Notes: a model not told the origin generated them from the letters alone. A DNA stretch of 63,329 nt from Chara braunii (GCA_003427395.1 BFEA01000700.1:233989-297317); one strand, 5' to 3'; shown: positions 1-11,300, counted from the stretch's first letter. Numbers and translations: made by a program.

Positions 1-34
1 TACGTTAACTATTTTGAACTGCAATGTAGAATCA
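1..34 (+). other. Misjoined LINE fragment
   Basis: These 34 bases are identical to 8553-8586, inside the LINE at 6.9-10.1 kb, and are followed directly by a transposase junction adapter. They are most likely one side of a mate-pair junction read and not the true neighbour of what follows. Confidence 0.85.
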
Positions 35-72
35 CTGTCTCTTATACACATCTAGATGTGTATAAGAGACAG
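35..72. other. Nextera junction adapter (assembly artefact)
   Basis: This is a perfect 38-bp palindrome made of the 19-bp Tn5 mosaic end CTGTCTCTTATACACATCT followed by its reverse complement. That is the circularisation junction of Nextera mate-pair libraries. It is not biological sequence of this genome. Confidence 0.97.
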
Positions 73-1000
73 GGTGAACATTGTGCTGATTGGTGAATTT
101 GTACTTCGCAATTGGTCCGGGTCATAACAAAGGAAAAAAAAGACGAAAAAGGAACGCAAACTCCGCAAAGGGAAACAAAAAGAACAAGAGAGAAATGTGA
201 AAAAACAAAAAACAAAAAACAAAAAGCAAAACCAAGATGTGGACAGATTCTTGCCTCACCCTTCCGCCCTAGTGCCGTTATCGTTCATTCATGTGTCCTA
301 TCCTACCGACACAGTGGCTGCGTGATACAGCGCCCGGATCACTGCGTCTTAACCCGACCGAGGATGTGTCCGTATCTCCTATTATATGTATATGTATACC
401 GAGCACGTGTCCGTATCTCCTATTATATGTATACGGAAACGTGTTCTTACCTATTATATGTATACGGAAACGTGTTCTCACTTATTCCAAGATTGCAGTT
501 TCTGTCCATTTAACCCAGGTTACATCGGTCCATTGCTTGTTTATTAGCAGATGATTTAAGATTACAGTTCAGAAAGTTCACACCTTTCGACTCTTCTAAA
601 TCTTTTCCCTTCCTCTCAGTCCTTTCACTTGTTGTGGTTTGTTTGCCAAGGGGCCTCCAACGTGGCTCGCCTGGTGCAAGGTGAAACATCTTCAGAGTTG
701 TTCAGGCTCTTGGTTCCATATTGTCCGTGAGTGGTAAGTTTTTGAAACAAACCCCAGGGCCCAGGCTCAGAATTGTTCCCGCTCCTGCTTCCACATTGTG
801 CTGTATCGGCAAAGCTTTTGAACAAACTCCTGGCGCAGAGTTGGTCAGGCTCCACGTTGTCCTGGAGCAGAAAGACTTTGGAGCAAACTCCTGGTCCCAG
901 TCATGTCTGGCATTCTTGGTTGCATTCTGAATGTGCTCCGAGGACTCTCTTTCTGTCTCGCATAAACAGGAGACGGTTGTGCAGCCGTTTTCCTTCCTTA
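73..1000. other. No gene seen; short AT repeats
   Basis: No open frame here resembles a known protein. Between about 365 and 480 a short unit containing TATTATATGTATAC occurs three times. From 640 to 930 a short motif around TTGTTCAGGCTC recurs loosely, suggesting an old degenerate tandem repeat. Confidence 0.4.
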
Positions 1001-1375
1001 CATGCCAGCCTTCGGCCGTGGGCTCCTTTCGGAGCCCGCCCGCCGCCGATGTATTTTATCCGTAGCGCACGAGCCTCCAAAATTTTAGGAGAGGCTCAAT
1101 CGGCTTCTCAACTTGGCTGGGGCCATGTACTGGTGGTTTAACAGCGAAGCAAGGGCCTCATTTCCAAAACCAGTGGGTCACTTTCACACATCCCTCTAAT
1201 AGGCTCTTTCTTTCTTTCTTTCCTTTTTTTTTTCTTTTTTTTCCCCTCCGAGCCTGTTTTTTCGAGGCGGAATAGAACTGTGCGCCAAGCTTTGCCGAAG
1301 AGCCAGCGCGACCTTTTTCTTTGCTTTTGGCTGGTGCCGCCAGCCATTTTGGTCTGGTGGCGCCCGACCTCCGAA
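1001..1375. mobile_element. Remnants of TTAA-type (ACCACCAGTAC) elements
   Basis: A right end reading GTACTGGTGGTTTAA lies at 1127-1141. From 1240 to 1370 there is sequence resembling the interior of the complete element at 45003-45203, including a GCGCCAAG-TTTGCCGA stretch and a GGCTGG..CCAGCCA hairpin. Both look like broken members of one family. Positions 1376-1737 show nothing I can name. Confidence 0.5.
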
Positions 1376-1737
1376 GAATGCGGTAAAGGTTATATTTACG
1401 ACTTAGCCTTCCACTCTGAATGGTAGTGGCGGTTGAATAGTCGGCTTTTATTGATAAAATCATAAAACTGGAGAGTGGGTCCAGCATTCCTCACATCAGA
1501 AACACACTGAACGCCTCCCTTCGTTATGGCCAAGGGACCTGGAGAAAGCAGCTCTTATCTCTCTTGCTTCTCATCTGCTTCCGTTAGCAGCCTCCCACAG
1601 CGTCGGTGTGGGGCTAGACCCAGCCTCAGCCCGGTTTCCAGCAGGTGCAACTCTCGGTCAATCCGCTGGAGCCTTCTTGTTTGCCCAGAAAGAAAAGGAA
1701 CCAGCTTCAACCACAGGCACATTTCTTGACGTCCGCC

Positions 1738-1847
1738 ATGCGTGTCCTCCCCAAACACAATGCATCCTCATCATAAATGTATACATGCTATCTTTCACAT
1801 CCAATACAGTTAGGATGAGGGTGTGTTGTGTTCAGGCGAAGATGGTA
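1738..1847. mobile_element. TA-MITE, subtype B (old copy)
   Basis: This degenerate hairpin element has an inner arm GCATCCTCATC matched by GGATGAGGGTG and ends in GAAGATGGTA. The middle contains the subtype B landmark GTATACATGCTATCTTTC. The left end is decayed. Confidence 0.6.
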
Positions 1848-1970
1848 GCATGCCACAACAATTACCTGGCAAGTTTGGACATGTCTCGTACCACAAGACA
1901 AAGAGATGCACAAAAGTACCGGCTTCACCCAAATCAAACACCCAATCATTATAGCCGACTTTGGGGTAAC

Positions 1971-3568
1971 TTTTTTTATTTTTATTTATTATTATTATTA
2001 TTATTATTATAGAAAAAACAGGACCTTACGGTTCTGGCTCCTTTTCCATTCTGGGGAGCATCAGTCCGGTTCCTATTCCACTGGCAAGTCAGAAATGATT
2101 ACAAAAGGTACTCACACACGCTCCTCCCCTTTATGGTAGGAAGGCCCGAAAGACGGCATTGATTACTTCCCATGGGAAGGATGTACCATCATTCACCCCT
2201 GCCTAAGTTGGCCTATTCGACGTAATCTTGGGCTTGTAAGGCCTTCCGAGGTTGTGAACTCTGTAATGTTGTCTCTATCTGTCGGACTATCTGAGCTTTC
2301 CCTAGTTCTTCCTCACAGCTGTAAAGCTGTCGAATCTGTGTGTATTGCTGGAGGAGCTAGGTCTGTCTTCCATTGACTCTCTAGCTATGGTCTTTAGTCC
2401 TTATTTTTCTTTTTTGACCTCCTTGATATGCTATCCTGCTATGCTCCATTTGTTGACTGGCTGCTGAGCTACCTCTGGCCTGACCCTCCCAGTTGCTTGG
2501 CTGCCGGCTAGAATTTAAGTCCTGTAGACCATAGTCCGTAATATCCGTAGACTTAGACCCTGTATTTTAGTTCTAATTTCGGCTCATGGGCTGAAATTCT
2601 GTATAGTTGCTGGTGCCGATCTAATAACTGATGCTATGTAGGCTTTGCTTGGCTCCTACGTTGTAGTTGGTCAGTGTGTGGGTAGTGTGTGTAGGGTGAG
2701 GTGGTGGGGGGTATTGGTGGAAGGTGTGTGGAGGGTTCGTTGGTGGGGGGGATGTAGTAGAGGGGATAGCTGGGCCTTTTGAGGTTGGTATAGAGACTGT
2801 GTAAGTTGGGCAGTAGGGAATGGTGGGTGGATTAGTATTACTACCATGCAAAACCGATTTTTGGGAGTGGGTTTGTCGTTGTTTGTTTTGTTGGGCTTTC
2901 TATTCCCTTTTTTATTCCCTTTTGGGCTCAGATTCTCCGGTCTGTTCCATCGTCTGGCAATGCATTGGGTTCGACCGGCCCTGGAATCGCAGTTATCATT
3001 TGGGAGGCAGACTGTACCTGATTGCCCTGTGCTGGTATGACTAGCCAGTCATTGAAAATTAGCCTATCCCCCACGATTGTCCCGATCTTTCCATTGCCTA
3101 GCCTCGAGGATTTGAATTTCTTGATTATTTCCATCTTTTTATCGGGTGTTTCCTGAAGTTGTTTTTTTGTTTTATTCCAGATGGCCTGTATCTCTGTTTC
3201 GATTACTTGCTTGATGGTGATGAGGGGATTTTCAGAGTTGTCGCTGGTGTCCTTGAAGTTAGCTGCACATCTCTTTTTCCAAATTGCCCAGAGCGTGCCT
3301 TTCCTAATTAGAGCAAAGAGGAATANTTCAAANCCTTTTAGAGGGGGGGGTTGTTCTTTGTCCAGGAATATTGTCGCAGGGTTAATTGCGATTGTACTTT
3401 TGGAATGTTTGCTCCAAGTTATTGTTATGTCCTGCCAGAGCTGATTGGCTTTTACGCAGTCTATGAAACAATGGTTGAGGGACTCATCGGTTTGTGAATT
3501 GCATGCTCGGCACCACGCTGAGTTTTCTGTTCTCTCTTCCTTTCTTCTTCTTTGTGATAGCCATAAGT
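1971..3568 (-). mobile_element. 5'-truncated LINE inserted in a MITE
   Basis: The 3' end on the minus strand (about 2025-2100) matches the 3' ends of the LINE at 6.9-10.1 kb and the remnant at 13.8 kb, sharing GGAATAGGAACCGGACTGA and AAGGTCCTGT. The tail is not pure A but an AT-rich run of TTA/TAA units (1971-2013). The 5' part is missing and only the end of the ORF remains. A GT-rich tract at 2680-2850 lies in the 3' untranslated part. Confidence 0.8.
2928..3560 (-). pseudogene. LINE ORF2 C-terminus with zf-RVT domain
   Basis: About 210 codons stay open on the minus strand. A CxxC-x9-HC-x4-C pattern (CRAC...HCFIDC) followed by tryptophan-rich sequence (LWAIWKKRC) is typical of the zinc-binding region after the reverse transcriptase in plant LINEs. 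The corresponding part of the 8.3-9.5 kb LINE has the same layout, for example LWVIWKERC. Two ambiguous bases (3326, 3333) sit in the frame. The first residues of the open frame come from the flanking MITE, so its methionine is not a real start. No reverse transcriptase or endonuclease remains. Confidence 0.75.
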
Positions 3569-3644
3569 GACTTTGGGGCAACTTGCAGTATAGATAAGGC
3601 AATAATTACCGGGCAATGGGCGTTCTATCCCGGTGAAGACGGTA

Positions 3645-4265
3645 GTAAAAAACTACACATGCATATATCACCATACGATTGAAGCAGGAAAAGGGCGAGG
3701 AGACATGTCAATTACACATGCAGATTCAGATATCACATTGCCAACGACGCGGAAGAAACTTCAAGAAAGTCATGGAGGCATGTCATCATTCTTCAGATAT
3801 GAATTATATCAGATAAGCTGTAATAGCACGCAGGGTAGTGGCAATGAGAGAACCCTGGCAACGAGTGCTCAGGTAAATAGGATTTCATGAATACCCTTGT
3901 CCAGACAGCGAGTGTGGCCAGTCCATAATGTGTATACACTGTACAGATGTGACAGACATCTGTGCACATTTGGATAGGGGAGTGACAGCGAAGTCCAAAA
4001 TTTGACAGCAGCTACTTCTGAAATTACCCATACCTAATATTGTTCTCCCACCTATTGAACAAAGAACGATGGCACTATTGATTCATTGAAACCTTCGCAA
4101 TACCTTTAAGGCGAGTCATCTTTCACCTTGACAAGTTTATAAGCATTTAAAAGACTTCCCCCTCCCCCTTTGCTCTCCCCCCCAACCCCCAATGTTTGTG
4201 AGCCATTTGATAAATTTCTATCTTTATAAATTACTAATTACTAATTAGAGATCCGTTTCATTACT
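3645..4265. other. No gene seen
   Basis: This stretch is unique-looking, moderately AT-rich sequence without a convincing ORF, RNA or repeat. Confidence 0.4.
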
Positions 4266-4267
4266 GA

Positions 4268-4408
4268 CAGGCCTAGCTCAGTTGCTGCACACATAAGTTC
4301 AAATCCCAATGGAATGCGATTAGTAAAAGAAGTCTGAGTTGATCTGGGGCAGGTCAGTTTGAAGAAGCTACCTCAAGGACGTCGCCCTTAATAAAAAACG
4401 GAAAAGAA
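4268..4408 (+). mobile_element. tRNA-derived SINE
   Basis: The head GGCCTAGCTCAGTTGCTG resembles a tRNA D-arm/A box and is followed by AAGTTCAAATCCC, a B-box match. The copy ends in an A-rich stretch near 4390-4408. The same GGCCTAGCTCAG head occurs twice near 54.35-54.47 kb. It is a retroposon and not a tRNA gene, because no cloverleaf closes. Confidence 0.6.
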
Positions 4409-5010
4409 AATAGATTCATTTCAAGAATCACAGCATCATGCCTTTTTTAAAGGTTTTGTTTGTTGTTTTTTGTGGCCTGATGGACCACGGATCAGATATT
4501 ACACTGATAAGAACAGATACTACAATTTATCTATTATTTGCCAAAAAGCCGAGACGGCATCATACCTGCTGAAAGTAAAACGCGAAAAAAAGTGCATCCG
4601 TGTTGAGTTTCTGCACCAGCAGCTTTGCATGCTCAGGATGTACAGGATTTTGAGGGAAGCTCGATGGCACAGAGATTCGGCGGCGGGACTGACTCCCTCT
4701 TCAGAGTTGCAAGGCAAGTCAACCACAGGAAACGTGCAGCACAGGAAAGGCAGCGAGAGAGTCAATCACCATAAACAGACAGCCTCAAAGATCACAATGA
4801 TAGAATTCTGAAATTCTCACTTCTTGTTCATCGTTGCCTTCAGATGCCATATTTCACAAACATGCCCTCCATTTGCCAAACCTGAATCTGGAAGATAGCT
4901 TTGACCATAACAAAGACATCCTTGTTCTCTGTCTTCGGGGATAAGCTTTCGCTTGCTGTATCCCTGCTTTTACAGCGAAGGAGTTAAAAAAAAGGTTGCT
5001 GGAGAAGGAA

Positions 5011-5013
<3 letters not shown>
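4409..5013. other. No gene seen
   Basis: Only short open frames occur here and none resembles a known protein. Confidence 0.35.
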
Positions 5014-5065
<52 letters not shown>

Positions 5066-5069
5066 GGGT

Positions 5070-5103
<34 letters not shown>

Positions 5104-5118
5104 CGGGGGGGAGGGGGG
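5014..5118. repeat. Poly-G tract
   Basis: There are about one hundred bases of nearly pure G, broken by a few A, T and C. It may be a real G-rich tract able to form quadruplexes, or a gap-fill artefact. The sequence alone cannot decide. Confidence 0.8.
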
Positions 5119-5639
5119 TCACAAGTTTAGGACAGTTGACCCGGTTTCCAGCTGGTGCTGCTGCCCTCCAATATACCGGAGCTTGTCCTTTTTTCTTTCA
5201 ATTTCAAGAAGAAGAGAAGGAAACCACATAACGAGGAAATGTTGTCTGATAAGTTTATAGCCAGTCTTTCCTCGCTCCATGTGTTTCCACATGTGATTGG
5301 ACGGAAGAGGAGCACAATCTCATCGGAGTAGAACAGAGGCAAACCTCCTTCATAGCTAGGGGTCCGCACAGAGTCTCAATCCGTTCGCACTGAGAGTTCT
5401 TCATCAATTGCCAATCAATTTTGCTGATCTATTTATCCAAGAACAATTCTGTGGAACCACCAGTGATGGTTATCTATGGTGACAAGAAGGGCAAAGGAAA
5501 CAAGAAGTCTGGAATGAGCTCTCCAACTAACAGACAGACAATGGAAAAATCGACGTACCCAGGTATGTGGCTGCATGGCACACCCACATAGCTGTTGGTA
5601 ACAGTGCAGAGTTCGAAGTCATCGAAGACTCAATAACAG

Positions 5640-5950
5640 TAGGCACTACCCCAAAGGTGAGAGGGAAAGAAGGAAGAAATACCCCTAAAGGGGAAGAAAG
5701 GAAAAGGAGAGCTGGGAAGAAGGGAGGAATGCACCCAAAGGGCAAGAAAAGAAAAGGCTTGGGAGGAAGACGGGAGGAATACCCCCGAGCAGGGCGGAAG
5801 AAAACGGTGAGGGGCAAGGAAGGGAAGAATCCCCCCAATGGGGAGAAGGAGAAAGGTGAGGGGTGAAGAAGAGAGGAATATCTTAAAAAAAGGTGAGAGG
5901 GGAGAAGGGAGGGAAAAAAGAAAAGAAAAGAAAAAAGAGTCAGACGAAAA
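5640..5950 (+). repeat. Purine-rich degenerate minisatellite
   Basis: A unit of about 28-35 bp (GAAGGGAGGAAT-ACCCCxAA-GGGGAAGAA) repeats about eight times with drift. It stays open in several frames purely because of composition. Positions 5119-5639 show nothing recognisable. Confidence 0.6.
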
Positions 5951-6072
5951 GAGGATTACAGAGAGCGGCTGACACCATTGCAAAAAGAAGACAACATGGC
6001 ACATACCACTAACATAGCGAGAACTACTGGGAGAGAAGCAAAGATGGACGACAGAGCAGTGAGGGCATTCTC

Positions 6073-6311
6073 AATTTCTCACACCCGAATCAAACGGTCG
6101 GTCATTAAACCACCAGTACCTCCACGTTTTAGGCCGTTAACGTGGTGGCTGAATCGGTGCGCCATGCAGGTCCATATGCATTTGCATCAGAGCCTCCCCA
6201 GAGGGCGCCTAAGCCCCCCTGGGGTACTGGTGGTTTAAAGCTGTATCGGGTGCACCTTTCAGTCCAGATACAGCTCTAATGTCCGGGCATTGTATTCGGC
6301 TGAAGACGGTA
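6073..6311. mobile_element. TA-MITE, subtype A, split by a TTAA element
   Basis: The left arm (ACACCCGAATCAAACGGTCG) and the right part (6239 to GAAGACGGTA ending at 6311) rebuild a subtype A MITE once the TTAA element is removed. The join would read GTCATTAAAGCTGTAT, against GTCATTATAGCTGTAT in intact copies. Confidence 0.75.
6109..6234. mobile_element. TTAA-type MITE (ACCACCAGTAC ends), 126 bp
   Basis: The element begins ACCACCAGTACC and ends GGTACTGGTGGT, with TTAA immediately on both sides (6105-6108 and 6235-6238). It is nested in a subtype A MITE. A close relative in reverse orientation is at 26311-26425. Confidence 0.85.
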
Positions 6312-6421
6312 GTACTTTCCTGGATGTATCTGACGACAGTTACAGGTGGAGCTGAAGTTATCTTTACAGATCAGTGGAGAAAGTCCTAGTGTGCATACGC
6401 CCTGAGTTTGGCTAACAACAG
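6312..6421. mobile_element. GGGCATACTC-type MITE, right-end remnant
   Basis: The tail AGTCCTAGTGTGCATACGCC and the internal TGTATCTGACGACAGTTACAG match the family with TGA target duplications seen at 39941-40061 and 60013-60130. The left end is lost. Positions 6422-6639 show nothing notable beyond a T-run. Confidence 0.5.
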
Positions 6422-6639
6422 GAAGAGAATACTCATGGGTCGTGAAATCTCTCGTGCTAGTCCAGACAGAAATGTACAAAGTCAGTACAATTCAACAATG
6501 TCTTCATACTTAAAATATGAAATTTCAAATTTCTTGATTTTTTTTTTTTTGCTTTGACGTACGGCTTCTCCTCCTGACTATGTCGGCCTCTTCCGACTTT
6601 TGCAAGTTCCCTCCACAGATTTTTCTTGATAAAACCACA

Positions 6640-6905
6640 GATTAGGTGATTGCAATATGTGATGGAAGGTTCGAAAGTTAGAAAAATAGTGAGACGCTAA
6701 ATTGCAATCACAGTGAGTGAACATTCAGATCGATCAATCACAAGGAAATCACAAGACGTCAAACAGCTTCACAGGATAGGCCAGTCGATCCAAAGTGGAG
6801 AGGACGACTTGAACATGATGTGTCATCAGACTCATCACAGTTCATGGCTGTTTATTTCAAAATATGGGGGTAAATATCTGGTTGTTTCATCAACAAAGAT
6901 CTGAG
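6640..6905. repeat. Left arm of an inverted repeat flanking a LINE
   Basis: This arm is matched in inverted orientation by 10126-10419, with long near-identical stretches such as ATCACAAGGAAATCACAAGA. The LINE between them sits at the centre of what was a foldback element of roughly 550 bp. Confidence 0.8.
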
Positions 6906-9900
6906 GGTAAATCTTGATAATGTCATGACACTGAACGAGTCAGTAAGAAAAATCAGAGAAAGGAAAATAAATGCCGCCATTCTCTTTTTCGATTTTGAGA
7001 AGGCATGCGACCAAGTCAACTGGGACTTTATGGAAGCTAGCATGGAAAGAATGGGAGTCAGACCGAACTTTAAAAAGTGGGTTAGAATACTATACAAGGA
7101 TGCAGTTGGCTGTGTCCAAGTCAACGGACTATTGTCAGATTGTTACCCAATATCCCGCTCGGTCCGCCAAGGGGACCCGTTGGCCCTGTCAATCTTTCTA
7201 TTTGTAATGGAAGCAATCGCATCCTTCCTACGCAAGGATCCATCAATTCAAAGACTAGCCAGTACTGACGTAGGCTCTGCCCACCAGATGGATTTTCCCG
7301 CAGCTATTATGTTCGCAGACGACTTAACGGTTCTGATCAGAGCATCAGATTCCTCTTTCAGAACACTTGCTAAAGCAATGGAAGCATTCGGATTAGCCTC
7401 GGAAATGAAGATCAACTGGGGGAAAACAATTGGCTGGTGGCTTGCCGAGGATGAACCCCTTTCTCTCCAAGGAGACGAGGCGGCTATGACATGGCAAACC
7501 CCGGACACACCCACTCGTTATCTGGGTATCCTGATGACGAAAGAAGGGCTGGCGCCCCAAATGGGCCCCTCTATGTTGGCCAAGCAGATTAACAAAATCA
7601 GAAGGTGGGGCAACTCCTTCACTTCCCTCATTGGTCGAGCGCTGGTCCTCAATACGTCGGTTTTCCCAATGATGTGGTACATTGCTTCCATCTGGACAAT
7701 TCCCGACAGCTCGATCAAGGAGCTGAACAGGCGAGCCAGGACTTACTTATGGACAGGAGACCCCAACAAAGAAAAGGGCTTATCCAAGATAGCCTGACAC
7801 TATGTTACAAGGAGGCCACGAGATGGAGGTCTAGGAATGATTGACCCCGGAACAGAAACGAAAGCCCTGCAAATAAAATGGATCATCAAACTGCTGATGA
7901 ATCCGGACAGCGCCTGGAACAAGTTGGCATTGGATAGTATTAGATCGGTAGCACCAGTACCCTCCCCAAATGACATGTCAGGCCTGTTTTGGGTAATGAA
8001 CAAAGAATGGGTAATATCTACAGGACGGAGGAATCGGACGAGGAATGACAAACCCGAGGAACATCGACCGCCCACCCCCTACTGGCCGGCACTGCTTCGA
8101 TCGTGAAGGAAAATAATCCCCAACAAGACAAATAAACCAAAGTCCAAGGATGAAGTATTAAGACAACCACTCTTTGGTAATGAATGGCTAACAAATGAAG
8201 CCAACAGCCCACTTTTCCTAGAACCGAAATGGCTTTCCTGGATCAAGAACGGTATCTGGAAAGTAGACCACTTGTGGAAGGAGGACAGAAAAGACTGGAT
8301 AACGGAACAAGAACTTAGTGCCAGACTGAAAGGATGCCACAGACGAGAGACCAATCTTCAGTACATACTTAGTCTTATCCCACAGGAGTGGAAAGATATC
8401 CTGGGTAAAGATGATTCGTGGAGACCGGGCGAGTGGGGTCTTATGATTCAAGACGCATCCGCTTCTAGAGCCTATCAATTCTCCCACATACAGCAAGACT
8501 CACACAGCAGAGCCACTTTCCTTTCCTTTCCGGTCTCCTTCACCAATTCGAATACGTTAACTATTTTGAACTGCAATGTAGAATCATCTATACTAGATTC
8601 CTTCCTCCTCANGAAAGTAAGAGTCCTAGGTCCATGGCCAAAGACAATTTTCAGACCAGACACCGCAATCCNGTCCTTAGAATTCGACCCTGCGGAATGG
8701 GCCTGGAAACCTTATTCCACCGGCAACTTCAAATCAAAGATCCCAATCCAGGATTACTCAGTCAAACTGGGCTACAGACTATCTCTAAAGACCAAAAACC
8801 CAGACCCNATCATCAAAAATAGGTGGCGGAACCTGGTGGGCCCAGAAGCAGACAAAATTACACGAATCCATTGGGAAAAATTCAAAAGTATCAGACCAAT
8901 TAAGATCAGAAGTTTGCAATGGCTGATTGTATACGCAGCCCTACCAGTGAGCCAATGGCTGCACATTAGACGGAAAGCCACAGACCCAGACAGCTCTGAA
9001 ATATGTGTAATCTGTTCTGAAGGTGCAACAGAAGATGTAGTCCACTGCCTAGTGCGATGCAAAGAGGCGACTGAATACTGGGCAAAAGCTTCTTCACTCT
9101 GGGATTCCCTCTTTACATCTCTTTTCCCCGAACAACCCATTCAATTGCTACTCTTGACTAACATCCCTGATCAGGCACGGAAGGCCGAAAGGATCTGGTT
9201 TGAACTCATCAGAAAAGTGACCCTATGGGTCATATGGAAGGAGAGATGCAGCAGAACAATTGAAGGACGGTCCAACCCGCGGGAGAAGGTGTGGTTAGAA
9301 ACAAAAACAATGATTCCAGCTGAGATCCTTTGCAGATGGAGGAAGATCAATCAAGCCTGGACGGAAGACGAGGAACAGCGGAACAAGGAGAGACAGAGAT
9401 TCTATAGAAACTGGCTGGTCAATGGCAAGGTTGCAGAAATAAGACAGGACCGGATATGCTGGAAAGACTGGCATAACTCAACTCCGGGAAGAGGTCCCCA
9501 ACATCAGACATCACTGGAAGGCATAACCACATCTTAGACCGCAAGGGGATGAATACATTATTCAAACTACCCAGGGGTACAGTCAACGTGGGATAAAGGA
9601 GGANAAGCAGAGGATGATGATAATACTGGAGCATGGAAGGGGGTTGCAAAGGATAATCCTACCTCAGAAATCCGGAAGCGGACGAATATCTTACCAGGTT
9701 TCAAGTTTGATGATCGGTGGACAAGAAGGCAGGCTGAGGGTTTAAGGTTGAAGGCGAAACGGTGGTCCATCCAAAGGGGGGCAAAGAGGTGTTTGGGGGA
9801 GGGATCAGGTTGGAGAGGGATAACAGATGTGCTCTTTCTAGGGTCAAAGACATCATTTGACAGATCTGGAAGCCGGATCTGAGAGGAAAGAGAGTGACAA

Positions 9901-10115
9901 AGGCAAGCTGACAGTCAATCCTCCCGCGGTGGAGCAATCAATGCTGCTCGGGTCCTTCGGCCTGACGGAAGGAAGCGTGTGTGTGTGGGCACTGATGTAA
10001 TGTACAATTTGACTCGCCGGTGGAATAGGAACCGGACTGACGCTCCCCAGATTAGAAGGAGCCAGGACCATAAGGTCCTGTCTGTTTTGAAAAAAAAAAA
10101 AAAAAAAAAAAAAAG
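6906..10115 (+). mobile_element. 5'-truncated LINE with poly-A tail and TSD
   Basis: The 10-bp direct repeat AAGATCTGAG at 6896-6905 and 10116-10125 flanks a sequence that starts inside the reverse transcriptase and ends in 24-25 A residues (10090-10114). That is the hallmark of target-primed insertion of a truncated LINE. The 3' untranslated region (9538-10089) ends in AAGGTCCTGTCTGTTTTG, shared with two other copies in the window. Ambiguous bases occur at 8612, 8672, 8808 and 9604. Confidence 0.9.
6925..9537 (+). pseudogene. LINE ORF2 remnant: reverse transcriptase and zf-RVT
   Basis: One frame runs for 871 codons with two in-frame TGA codons, at 7795-7797 and 8104-8106. The first lies in KIA*HYVT, where related proteins usually have tryptophan. 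Reverse transcriptase landmarks in order are FDFEKACDQVNW (residues about 22-33), VRQGDPLA (about 79-86) and the catalytic FADD (about 130-133), a variant of YADD. A GGLGMID motif follows. Past residue 680 the zinc-binding region has CVIC...HCLVRC and LWVIWKERC. The endonuclease and the N-terminal reverse transcriptase are absent through 5' truncation. The copy is dead; an intact relative would make the enzyme that copies LINE RNA into nicked chromosomal DNA. Confidence 0.9.
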
Positions 10116-10125
10116 AAGATCTGAG

Positions 10126-10419
10126 AGATTCTGAGGGTAAATCTCTGGTTGTTTCATCAACAAAGATCCCTCATATCTTTGTTGCTACCCCCATATTTTG
10201 AAAGAAACAGCCATGAACTGTGACGAGTCTGATGACACATCATGTTGAAGTCGTCCTCTCCACTTTGGATCGACTGATCTATCCTGTGAAGCTGTTCGAC
10301 TTCTTGTGATTTCCTTGTGATTGATCGATCTGAATGTTCACTCACTGTGATTGCGATTTAGCATCTCACTATGATTCTAATTTTCGAACATTCCATCACA
10401 TATTGCAATCACCTAATCA
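10126..10419. repeat. Right arm of the LINE-flanking inverted repeat
   Basis: This is the inverted counterpart of 6640-6905. It holds an extra local repeat of CAACAAAGAT near its inner end. Confidence 0.8.
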
Positions 10420-10434
10420 TACCCTTCCTTTTTT

Positions 10435-11300
10435 TTTTGTGTGTTATGACCTAATGTTGCATGCTGCTGCACACGGGCCCCGTTTGAGGGGCCCGACGGT
10501 TGCTGAGGGGCCATCAGGCCGCGTGCCATACAACATGCGCCCTGGAGGCCCACGGCGGCCTTTGAGGCCACAGGTACATGAGAGGCAGCGCACTTATTTA
10601 TTTTTTTATTTATTTATTTTGTGTGTGCGCTGTCCTATTTTTGTCTGTTCAAGCACCATTTCGGACTTGCAGTCCCCAAGGCACGACCTTGGGACTGGGT
10701 ACACCATAGCCAGGGCCTAAAGAGGCCAGGCGCATTTTCGTGCCTTGCTGCATCAGCAGCACAGTCTGGACGCCCAGTAGGGGTCCAGACCGGCTGGGCC
10801 GTTTTGAGGCCAGCACCAGGCAGGCCCAGCCTCGCCCAGCGCTGCATATAGCTGGGCAGCGGCTGGGCACACGAACAGTTCGGGTAGCTCACTTCTCGAG
10901 CGACATGCTGCTGGACCAGCACTGCATCTCAGCGCTGCGCTAGGGGATAGAGGTAGTGGCGTAGGTAGGAGAGGGCAGAGGCCATACCTGCAGACGGCGG
11001 ACTTACCTGGCGCCATAGCTGGGACTGCGCGCGCGACCTGCACAGGACGACGACAACACGACGGTCAGTGTACGGCGGCATTTCCTGCAGGTGAGACAGC
11101 AGGGAAGACTACATCTTCGTCTTCCTTCGTCTCCCTTCCATCTCATCTCTCTCCTCCCTACTTCTTCTTCTTCTTCATAAGATACGCGCGCGCGCGTGCG
11201 TGCGCGCGCTCGAGAGAGAGACAGAGAGAGAGAGAGGTTACAGGTAGAGGATACAGGCAGGGGTTACGGTGGGCAGAGCGCCCAGGATCTGATCCGACAC
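10435..11300. repeat. GC-rich repeat, possibly LTR-like
   Basis: This block is rich in GGCCC-type words and has a TATA-like GCATATAGCTGGGC near 10845, then CGCGCG and AG microsatellites at 11184-11237. Its texture resembles the 1.03-kb insertion at 32882-33914. I could not define ends, so the LTR suggestion is weak. Open frames here are compositional. Confidence 0.3.

Larger units (their letters stand above)
1917..3644. mobile_element. TA-MITE, subtype A, split by a LINE
   Basis: The left half (TACCGGCTTCACCC at 1917-1930, on to 1970) and right half (3569 to GGTGAAGACGGTA ending at 3644) together make one subtype A hairpin MITE. The halves are separated by a LINE fragment. A 14-bp segment beginning GACTTTGGGG occurs at 1957-1970 and again at 3569-3582 with one mismatch, as expected of the LINE target-site duplication. 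Confidence 0.75.
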
